Shown: positions 50,800-58,142 of the stretch, piece after piece
How the letters are laid out: the number at the start of each line of letters is the position of its first letter
Position numbering within the stretch: the stretch's first letter is position 1
Assembly (NCBI RefSeq): GCF_034047335.1
Contig: NZ_CP139137.1
Coordinates: 496,001 to 560,000, forward strand
Direction of reading: 5' to 3'
Source: Chryseobacterium sp. JJR-5R
GTDB lineage: Bacteria; Bacteroidota; Bacteroidia; Flavobacteriales; Weeksellaceae
DNA length: 64,000 nucleotides
The notes under the pieces: model-generated
Seen by the model: only the letters and a program-made list of their open reading frames with translations
Databases searched by the model: none
Told to the model about the DNA's origin: nothing
Program-made: the position numbers and the translations under genes

Positions 50800-52111
50800 A
50801 AGGAAGGTGTATTTTAAAAGTTGTTCCCTTTTTCAGGGTACTGTTGACATCAATTTTCCCTTTGTACTTTTTAATGATATTGTGTACGAAATACAGCCCC
50901 AGCCCCAGCCCCTTCGTATTGTGGATGTTATTCGCCTGTATTCTGTAGAATTTTTCAAAAATGCTTTTCATTTCATTTTTAGGGATTCCCTCTCCGTTAT
51001 CAGCTACGGTTATTTCCAGATGTTTTTCAAGATCCGTAATGTTGATGTCGATTTCGGAGGCTCCGTATTTCACGCTGTTTTCACAGAGGTTTTTAATCAC
51101 AGTTTCCATCAGGATTTTATCAAAAGGAAGTTCTTTTACCACATTGCTTTGAAGCCTGAATGTATTCCCGGAATAGGTAAACGCTAAATCCTGAATGAAA
51201 AACTTCCAGTCCTCAGGCCGGATTTTACCCTCATTTTCTTCATGTTCTTCCTGGTGCAGCTGTTGGAGCAGGTTTTCCAGGCGGATAATTTGCCTGTCCA
51301 TAAGAGGAAGAGTGGTTTCATGATTTATGTTCTTCTTCAGGGCTTTGGAAGCTATTTTTAAAGTGGCAATCGGTGTCTTGAATTCATGGGAGATGTTATC
51401 AACAATGGTATGCAGCACCTCAATCTGTTTCTGCTGCTTTATCAGGTTCTTAATGGTGAAAATATAAAGGCTCAGCACACTGGCAAGCAGGGTTATGCAG
51501 CAGAGAAAAAGTAATGTCAGTTCCTTAAAAACGACATTTTTGATGTTTAAAATTTCGTATCCGGTAATGCTCCTGACTGAAAAGCTGTTGTTTCTGGTTA
51601 TTTTTTTATCATCTGCATCGGTAGATTTTGAAATGGTTTCCCAGGATCCGGTATTGGCAATCCCGGCATTTTTAACCTTCTTCTCCGTTTCATAAATGAC
51701 GATAGGCTTACTGATGAGATTGGTTTTCGTGGGGTTAAAAACAATCGATGAATACTCGATTTTTACAGCTACCTGATAGCCTTCCTCTTTAAACTGTTTG
51801 TCTACAAATTTGCTGAATTCCTTTTCGGTAGCCTTCCTGTTCTTGTCAAAAAGATCCAGGAACTCATCCCGGGTGATTTTTCTGTCTTTAAAGCGGACTA
51901 AAATTGCCTGTATGGAATCATCCGGCGACTTTCTCATAGCTCCTTTATCTTCTAAACGGTCCGTATAATCTGTAAGCCTTTTATGCACGGTCCGGTAGAT
52001 CTCACGCTCCTTCACTTGATATGTCTTATACATAAAATATCCCTGGATCCCTATCAGAAGCAGGAATAAAGCGGTAAAAAGAGCAATAAGGTTTTTACTT
52101 TTAGAAATCAT
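50789..52111 (-). CDS. Sensor histidine kinase
   Basis: The 440-residue inner-membrane protein has two membrane helices (about 8-28 and 197-220) flanking a periplasmic sensor region of about 165 residues, then HisKA with H242 in ISHEFKTPIATLK, and a HATPase domain with NLCENSVKYGASE (N box), DNGEGIPKNEMK (G1), KFYRIQ (F box) and GLGLGLYFVHNI (G2). No HAMP domain is evident. It should phosphorylate the response regulator encoded just downstream. The stimulus is unknown; the divergent TonB-receptor-like gene suggests an envelope or nutrient signal. Confidence 0.95.
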   Translation of the reverse strand: MISKSKNLIALFTALFLLLIGIQGYFMYKTYQVKEREIYRTVHKRLTDYTDRLEDKGAMRKSPDDSIQAILVRFKDRKITRDEFLDLFDKNRKATEKEFSKFVDKQFKEEGYQVAVKIEYSSIVFNPTKTNLISKPIVIYETEKKVKNAGIANTGSWETISKSTDADDKKITRNNSFSVRSITGYEILNIKNVVFKELTLLFLCCITLLASVLSLYIFTIKNLIKQQKQIEVLHTIVDNISHEFKTPIATLKIASKALKKNINHETTLPLMDRQIIRLENLLQQLHQEEHEENEGKIRPEDWKFFIQDLAFTYSGNTFRLQSNVVKELPFDKILMETVIKNLCENSVKYGASEIDINITDLEKHLEITVADNGEGIPKNEMKSIFEKFYRIQANNIHNTKGLGLGLYFVHNIIKKYKGKIDVNSTLKKGTTFKIHLPYEN

Positions 52112-52151
52112 TGAAACAAAGATAAAGCTTTCATCTTTTGCCCGGAAGCCG

Positions 52152-52208
52152 TTAACCCTTCATTAACCTTCCATTAACCCAGATTCTCTTTGCCAATGCA
52201 GACTTTTG
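52152..52208 (+). promoter_or_regulatory. Phased TTAACC repeats before a -7 box, upstream of the outer-membrane protein gene
   Basis: TTAACC begins at 52152, 52163 and 52174, exactly 11 bases apart, which is the half-site spacing of OmpR-type regulators. A -7 candidate GACTTTTG (52201-52208, one mismatch) follows, so the repeats end near -35, as for an activator. The kinase/regulator pair is transcribed divergently next to it. Confidence 0.7.
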
Positions 52209-52257
52209 TAACGGAGGAAAAGTATTGCTCCGTTTTTCAAATGTTAAAAAAATAAGT

Positions 52258-54630
52258 ATGTATAAATTTTTCATTTTATTGTTCTTTCCGGTACTGCTGT
52301 TTTCCCAGAAGCACACCATACAGGGTACGGTTACCGATGGTCAGAATCAGAAGCTTCCTTTGGTTTCGGTAGAAATTTACGGTTCGCAGAATGCTTTAAT
52401 AAAGACTTTAACAACAGATCAGAACGGATTTTTCATATTGGAAAATATCGATGATAAGTCGGTAAAGCTAGTTATTAAAGATCTGGAGTATGCCCGGGCT
52501 GAAAAAACGCTCAATCTGGAAGCTGAAAACGGACCTTTGCAGATTGTTCTGAAAAAAGAGGTGCAGGACATTCAGGAAGTCGTAATGACCAGGCAGAAAC
52601 CTTTGGTAAAAAGAAAGATAGACCGGCTGGAATTTAACGTGGAAAACAGTAATATTTCTTCACTCAATGCCTGGGAGATTATTAAAAAAACACCCGGGGT
52701 TACTGCAGGAAACGATGTCTTAGCTATCAAGGGAAGCCAGAGTATTCTGGTGACCATCAATGATAAAAGAGTGATGCTGACCGGGGATGAACTGAAAAAC
52801 TTATTGGAAAATACCCAGGGCGATGAAGTGAAATCCGTTGAGGTGATTACCAACCCGCCCGCAAAATATGAAGCATCCGGAAGTGCAGTCCTCAATATCG
52901 TGATGAAGAAAAACAAGATTGAAGGGTACCGCGGAACCATTACCTCAAAATACATACAGAGCCAATATGCAAAAGGGTTGGCCGGAATTTCGCAGTATTA
53001 TAAGAAGAACAGGCTTTCGGTCATGGCAGGTTATTATTTCGGGAGCGGTACATATTACCGTGAAGGTACAGATTATGTAAACTATGCCGAAGACCGGACG
53101 CGATGGATCAGCACCATGAACAGGAAAGACCGGAACAAAAGCCAGAATACCCTGAATTTCAATCTGGAATATGAAATCGACAGCCTTACGAACGTGAGCC
53201 TGAATTATTCAGGGTTTTTCAGTCCTAACTCTTTTGGAACCTATAATGTCCCGACTCTGATTTACAATGATCAGAATGTGGCGGAATCCAGTTATACCAC
53301 CATTAATGACCACCATTCCCGGATCATCAATAATTCCGTAAGTTTTCAGGCAGACCGGAAGCTGAGTGCTAAAAGCAAACTCACATGGACGAATTATTTT
53401 GCAGGGAATAATGCCCGGAAATATCAGAATGTACTGACGTATCTTGATTTTGTCAACCAGGCTCCCACAGAGAATAATTTTATAACCAACAATAAAAGTG
53501 ATGTGCAGCTCTATTCCACACAGGCAGATTACCAGTGGAAAAACGAAAAATGGGAACTGGAATCCGGAGGGAAGTACAGTTTCGTGACAACCGGCAGCCA
53601 GCTTGATTTTTCTGATAACGAAAACGGCGGGCTGCAGTACAGAGCAGATAAAAGCAATATTTTTAATTATAAAGAGCATAATTTCGCACTGTATTCTTCA
53701 CTGGCGTACAATCCCGGAAAGTGGAATTTCAAAGCCGGGCTGCGGGCTGAGAAAACCGATCTGGAAGGTGTTGTCTCGGAGCCTTTTGAAATCAACAAAA
53801 ACAATTACTGGAAATTGTTTCCCACGTTTTATGCCCAGTATACTACAGAAAACAATCACCAGTTCGGGCTTTCCTATGGGAAGCGCATCAGCCGTCCGTC
53901 TTATTCATGGCTCAATCCGGCAAAGTCTTATTATAACCTTTTTTCTTATTTCCAGGGAGACCCGAAACTTAAGGCTACCATCATCCATAACCTTAATTTT
54001 ACTTACACCTGGAAAGAGTATAACCTTGATTTCTATTACCGGAAAGAGATCTTCCCTTCGATGGAAATCTCTTATCAGGACCCAAGTGTCAATAATCTGA
54101 TTTATTATTATACGAATATTGAAAAAGGGCAGGCCTATGGGGTAAGCCTGTACAAAAATTTCCAGTTTAAGCCGTGGTGGAGTTTTAGCTTCTCCGAAAA
54201 TCTCGAACACAATGAAAATTATTTTATCGGGATTGACCGTCTTCTGTATAAAAATAAAGTCTGGAATTGGGTTTCTGATATTTCCACCAGTTTTACACTT
54301 GATAAAAAAAGTGAATGGAAACTCGAGCTGGGCCACCGGTACAATTCGCCTTCTATCCAGGGAACGTTCAGGATTTCAGGCTCTTCATCTGCCTATCTGG
54401 TGATGAATAAAAAGTTTTTCAGCAACAAAATGGAAGCAAGCTTTATTTTTAATGATATTTTCAGGACATCCGGAGAAAAGGTAAGTACCAAATATGCCAA
54501 CCAGGATAACTATTTTATTGATTACCGCGATACGCAAAGCGTTACCCTCTCTTTAAAATTCAACTTCGGAAACCAATCGGTGAAGGATGCTAAATCCATT
54601 AAGAAAGCAGACGAGCAGGGAAGGATGTAA
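52258..54630 (+). CDS. Outer-membrane beta-barrel (TonB-dependent receptor-like) protein
   Basis: I set the start at the ATG 52258, which begins the signal peptide (MYKFFILLFFPVLLFSQ); the frame is open from a TTG at 52225. The 790-residue product has a carboxypeptidase-regulatory-like domain (QGTVTDGQNQKLPLVSVEI, residues about 19-95), a plug-like domain (about 100-215, with PPAKYEASGSAVLNIVMKK) and a large C-terminal part of aromatic-rich strands that should form a beta-barrel, ending LKFNFG before a polar tail. This is the Bacteroidota outer_membrane_beta_barrel_3 type, not a SusC. The likely role is uptake or sensing of an unknown ligand. The adjoining two-component system is the probable regulator. 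Confidence 0.88.
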   Translation: MYKFFILLFFPVLLFSQKHTIQGTVTDGQNQKLPLVSVEIYGSQNALIKTLTTDQNGFFILENIDDKSVKLVIKDLEYARAEKTLNLEAENGPLQIVLKKEVQDIQEVVMTRQKPLVKRKIDRLEFNVENSNISSLNAWEIIKKTPGVTAGNDVLAIKGSQSILVTINDKRVMLTGDELKNLLENTQGDEVKSVEVITNPPAKYEASGSAVLNIVMKKNKIEGYRGTITSKYIQSQYAKGLAGISQYYKKNRLSVMAGYYFGSGTYYREGTDYVNYAEDRTRWISTMNRKDRNKSQNTLNFNLEYEIDSLTNVSLNYSGFFSPNSFGTYNVPTLIYNDQNVAESSYTTINDHHSRIINNSVSFQADRKLSAKSKLTWTNYFAGNNARKYQNVLTYLDFVNQAPTENNFITNNKSDVQLYSTQADYQWKNEKWELESGGKYSFVTTGSQLDFSDNENGGLQYRADKSNIFNYKEHNFALYSSLAYNPGKWNFKAGLRAEKTDLEGVVSEPFEINKNNYWKLFPTFYAQYTTENNHQFGLSYGKRISRPSYSWLNPAKSYYNLFSYFQGDPKLKATIIHNLNFTYTWKEYNLDFYYRKEIFPSMEISYQDPSVNNLIYYYTNIEKGQAYGVSLYKNFQFKPWWSFSFSENLEHNENYFIGIDRLLYKNKVWNWVSDISTSFTLDKKSEWKLELGHRYNSPSIQGTFRISGSSSAYLVMNKKFFSNKMEASFIFNDIFRTSGEKVSTKYANQDNYFIDYRDTQSVTLSLKFNFGNQSVKDAKSIKKADEQGRM

Positions 54631-54690
54631 TATTGAATTTTCTTCATCATATTGAGACTTAACATAATGATTTTTCTGCAACATTTTGCT

Positions 54691-54698
54691 TAATTTTG
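54691..54698 (+). promoter_or_regulatory. -7 box TAATTTTG
   Basis: A perfect TAnnTTTG match 23 bases before the ATG at 54722. The -33 region has no exact TTG. Confidence 0.55.
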
Positions 54699-54721
54699 TA
54701 ATAAGGTATTAAAAATTTTAC

Positions 54722-56584
54722 ATGAAAAAACTTTTCTTTGGATTGGTCATGTCGGCTTCATTACAGGTTTCCGCCCAGGAACTGTATATGCCTAGAAATA
54801 TTAAAAAAGCATACGAAAACGGTACGCGTGACCTTTCGGGTGCTCCCGGTAAAAATTACTGGCAGAATAAAGGGGTGTATAATGTTGAAGTAAAGGTAGA
54901 TGCTGCTTCAAAAACAGTTTCGGGAAAAGAAACCATTGTATACAGCAATAACAGTCCGGACGATCTTAATGAACTGGCCATACGCTTCGTCAACAATCTG
55001 CATAAACCCCAGGCCCCGAGATCCGGCGTGGTGTCGAAAGATTTTTTATCATCAGGCCTTCAAATCAAATCATTCATGGTCAATGGTGAAAAATACGCAG
55101 TAAATACAGATGACTGGGGAACTGTAGAAAAGGTAAAGCTTAGTAAGGCTTTGAAATCCAGGACGAAAGCGGAAATCAAAATAGAGTGGGAGTATCCTTT
55201 ATCCGTACAAAGCGGCAGGGAAGGGCAGATTGATCCCGAAACTTTTTATGTGGCCTATTCTTTTCCCAGGGTTTCCGTTTATGACGATTACAACGGCTGG
55301 GACCTGCTTCCTCATTCAGACAGGCAGGAGTTTTATAATGATTTTAATGATTACAGCTTCGCCATTACAGCGTCGAAGAACTATGTGGTCTGGGCAACGG
55401 GAGATTTCCTGAACCCTGATGCCGTGCTTCAGCCTGAATATCTGAAAAGATACAAAGCTTCGTTAAAAAGCGATAAAATCATTCATGTAGCTTCCGAACA
55501 GGAAATGAAATCCGGAAAAGTAACCAAGACGAACAAATGGAATACCTGGAAATTCAGAGCCGGAAATATTACCGATTTTTGCTTTGCCCTGAGCAGCCAT
55601 TATGCCTGGGATGCTTCAAGTGTCCAGCTTAAAACAAAAAGAGCCAGCGTTCAGGCTGCATATAAAGCCGGAGCGAAAGACTTTGAACATTATACGGAAT
55701 GGATGCGCTATAACCTGGACTGGTTTTCAAAAAACTGGCCGGGCGTTGAATATCCGTACAATGTAATGACCGCAGTTCAGGGGTATGCAGATATGGAATA
55801 CCCGATGATGATTAACGATACCAGTATCCCGGATGATTTCCAGGATGCAAGGCTTACCGCAGACCATGAAATTGCACATACCTATTTCCCTTTCTACATG
55901 GGAATCAATGAAACAAGGTATGCTTTTATGGATGAAGGATGGGCGACCACACTGGAATACCTTATCGGGATTGATGAAAACGGTGAGGCAAAGGCAAAGG
56001 AATTTTATAAAAATTTCAGGGTAAAAAGATGGATCAGCGATCCTTCTGCAGAACAGGACCAGCCGATCATCACGATGAGCACGCAGGTAAGCGGTGCAGG
56101 GTACGGAAACAATTCTTATGTGAAATCTTCCCTGTCTTATCTGGCCTTGAAAGATTATCTGGGAGATGGCCTTTTTAAAAAGGCACTGCACCATTATATG
56201 AACAACTGGAACGGGAAGCATCCGGTTCCGTGGGATTATTTCAATTCAATGAACACAGGCTCGGGTAAAAACCTCAACTGGTTCTTCAATAACTGGTTTT
56301 ATACGAATTATTATATTGACCTGAAAATTTCAGATACCTCACAGGTAAACGATCTTCTGACGGTGTATGTTGATAACGTAGGAGGTTTTGCCATTCCTTT
56401 CGACGCTGAAATAGGTTATGAGGACGGAACGGCTGAAAAACTGCATTTTTCACCATCGGTATGGGAAAAAGACCAGAAAAAAACCATGCTGACCATTCCG
56501 GTTACGAAAAAAGCGAAGTCCGTACATCTTGACGGTGGTATTTTTATGGATTACACGCCTGCTGATAACAGTAAAATATGGTAG
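54722..56584 (+). CDS. M1-family metallopeptidase (second of two)
   Basis: The 620-residue protein has a signal peptide (about 1-18, ending QVSAQ). The catalytic site is HEIAH (382-386) with E405 in FMDEGWATT, at the right spacing, and YADMEYPMM about 25 residues before it. The N-terminal beta-sandwich starts with NYWQNKGVYNVEVKVDA. It is an exported aminopeptidase, probably periplasmic. Compared with the M1 gene at 46933 it is 112 residues shorter and lacks the extra C-terminal domain. It has its own promoter and terminator. Confidence 0.93.
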   Translation: MKKLFFGLVMSASLQVSAQELYMPRNIKKAYENGTRDLSGAPGKNYWQNKGVYNVEVKVDAASKTVSGKETIVYSNNSPDDLNELAIRFVNNLHKPQAPRSGVVSKDFLSSGLQIKSFMVNGEKYAVNTDDWGTVEKVKLSKALKSRTKAEIKIEWEYPLSVQSGREGQIDPETFYVAYSFPRVSVYDDYNGWDLLPHSDRQEFYNDFNDYSFAITASKNYVVWATGDFLNPDAVLQPEYLKRYKASLKSDKIIHVASEQEMKSGKVTKTNKWNTWKFRAGNITDFCFALSSHYAWDASSVQLKTKRASVQAAYKAGAKDFEHYTEWMRYNLDWFSKNWPGVEYPYNVMTAVQGYADMEYPMMINDTSIPDDFQDARLTADHEIAHTYFPFYMGINETRYAFMDEGWATTLEYLIGIDENGEAKAKEFYKNFRVKRWISDPSAEQDQPIITMSTQVSGAGYGNNSYVKSSLSYLALKDYLGDGLFKKALHHYMNNWNGKHPVPWDYFNSMNTGSGKNLNWFFNNWFYTNYYIDLKISDTSQVNDLLTVYVDNVGGFAIPFDAEIGYEDGTAEKLHFSPSVWEKDQKKTMLTIPVTKKAKSVHLDGGIFMDYTPADNSKIW

Positions 56585-56589
56585 AACTT

Positions 56590-56619
56590 AAAAACTTTTT
56601 CAGTAATGAAAAAGTTTTT
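56590..56619 (+). terminator. Terminator after the second M1 peptidase
   Basis: A 13-bp perfect stem (aaaaactttttca / tgaaaaagttttt) with a GTAA loop. Confidence 0.85.
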
Positions 56620-56624
56620 CTCTT

Positions 56625-56776
56625 TTAAGAATCTGCGAAACCGTTTTTAAGGGCAAAAACGGCAAGCCCGACCCTGGTTTTCAGTTCCAGTTTTTCGCAA
56701 AGCTGGTCAAGGTAGCTTTCTGCAGTTCTTGGATGCAGCACATTTTTTCTGCAATTTCCTCAGTAAGCAGGCAAGT
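56625..56776 (-). pseudogene. LuxR-type HTH remnant with a frameshift
   Basis: On the minus strand TCLLTEEIAEK is read in one frame and, after an A6 run (plus-strand T6 at 56743-56748), LHPRTAESYLDQLCEKLELK followed by TRVGLAVFALKNGFADS and a TAA (56625-56627) is read in another. The two parts together match the helix-turn-helix of LuxR/NarL regulators. A seventh A would join them. The rest of the regulator, and any start codon, are missing: the fragment abuts the hairpin at 56775-56808. It is a decayed gene end with no expected product. Confidence 0.75.
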
Positions 56777-56808
56777 TAAAAGCCGCAACAAACGTTGCGG
56801 CTTTTAAC
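56775..56808 (-). terminator. Terminator after the M43 protease gene
   Basis: A 15-bp perfect stem (gttaaaagccgcaac / gttgcggcttttaac) with an AAAC loop, between the M43 stop and the LuxR remnant. Confidence 0.88.
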
Positions 56809-56850
56809 TTATATAGAATTATAAGATTAAATTTAAAAACTGATTTAGTT

Positions 56851-57846
56851 TTATAATATCCTCAGTCCTGATCTTGCACCTGAAGAGGCTACTACAGACT
56901 GCATCCTTGTTTTCTGTCCCGCAGAGAACATAAACATGGCAGCATCATCTACATAATCCATATAATTCATGAACATAACGGATCGCTGTACGCCGCTGCA
57001 GGTATTGTACAGCGGATAGCTTGGTTTCCCATAGTTGGCAGCAGTCTGTGTAGGCGTGTCTGATACCAGGTCGTTTCCACAGTTGGCATCTCCCCAGATG
57101 TGTCTCAGGTTCAGGTAATGGCCTACTTCATGGGTAGCCGTCCTTCCCTGGTTGAAAGGAGACGAAGCACCTGTTTTCCCGAAATAGGAAGCCGCGATCA
57201 CCACGCCGTCATTCCATAAGCCTGAAGATTCCGGGAATGTGGCATAGCCCAGGATCTGTCCCATGTTTCCGACAATCCAGATATTCAGGTAATTGGACGG
57301 ACTGGTCGCATCAATTCCCCCGCTGGAAGCTTTTTTCATCGCATCATTGGTACTCCAGCTGGTTTTTGTAGTCGCTTTTCTCACGGTATTTGCCAGCCTG
57401 AACCTCACCTTTACGTCTCCGGCTTTTATGCTCTGGAATGCAGCAGGTATTTTAGAGGCATCGGTGTTGGTTCCGCCATAATCGGCATTTAAAACGGCAA
57501 TCTGTTCTGCGATCCGCGAATCAGAAAGATTTTCTGTAGAAGTCCTGTACAAGACATTCACTACTACCGGGATTTCTACAGTACCGTCAGCTAATACTTT
57601 TCCTAGCTTAAAGTCATTTTCAAATTTTTCAGTTTTAGATTCAAGTTCCGAATATTTTTGTCTGAGCTCAGAACTGTTCTGCAGGGCAGCCTTCCTGATT
57701 TCTTCAGAAGCACAGCCTCGCTGTAAAGCAGTACCTCCCGCCGTAGCAGCCAGGTTATCAGGTTCTCCATTTGAGTTTGCAATAGTATCACTGTTGCAGG
57801 CGGATAGGAAGCTCAACATAAGAACTCCATACATTAGTTTCTTCAT
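56851..57846 (-). CDS. M43-family zinc metalloprotease lipoprotein
   Basis: I placed the start at 57846 where the lipoprotein signal peptide begins (MKKLMYGVLMLSFLSAC, Cys 17); the frame extends to 57909 but adds only an unneeded tail. The mature protein of about 315 residues has the metzincin zinc site HEVGHYLNLRH followed by IWGD and, further on, the MNYMDY Met-turn segment. This matches M43 (cytophagalysin/pappalysin) proteases common in Bacteroidota. The Asn in place of Gly in the zinc motif is usual in the family. A terminator follows. Substrate unknown. Confidence 0.92.
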   Translation of the reverse strand: MKKLMYGVLMLSFLSACNSDTIANSNGEPDNLAATAGGTALQRGCASEEIRKAALQNSSELRQKYSELESKTEKFENDFKLGKVLADGTVEIPVVVNVLYRTSTENLSDSRIAEQIAVLNADYGGTNTDASKIPAAFQSIKAGDVKVRFRLANTVRKATTKTSWSTNDAMKKASSGGIDATSPSNYLNIWIVGNMGQILGYATFPESSGLWNDGVVIAASYFGKTGASSPFNQGRTATHEVGHYLNLRHIWGDANCGNDLVSDTPTQTAANYGKPSYPLYNTCSGVQRSVMFMNYMDYVDDAAMFMFSAGQKTRMQSVVASSGARSGLRIL

Positions 57847-58082
57847 AAATATATATTTTGTTACGATGATGAAATTAAATAATCCGGAACTAATACACAA
57901 GTATTTCACATATTTGTTGAGTTATTTTATTATTCAATGAATAATAATTATACATTTTTAATATATATGTGATACTAAAACAGCTTTTTATCTTAATTAT
58001 TTATTGTAAAAATTGATATTGTTTGATAAGGAACTTTAGAGATAATGTAGGGCTTCGCATGAAATTCCGTATGAAAAATAAA

Positions 58083-58106
58083 TGCCGCAGACTTTTATCT
58101 GCGGCA
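58083..58106 (-). terminator. Terminator after clpB
   Basis: A 9-bp stem (tgccgcaga / tctgcggca) with a six-base loop; a T-rich tail follows on the minus strand. Confidence 0.8.
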
Positions 58107-58142
58107 CTTATTACAAAAATAATATATATATGAAAAAACTAT

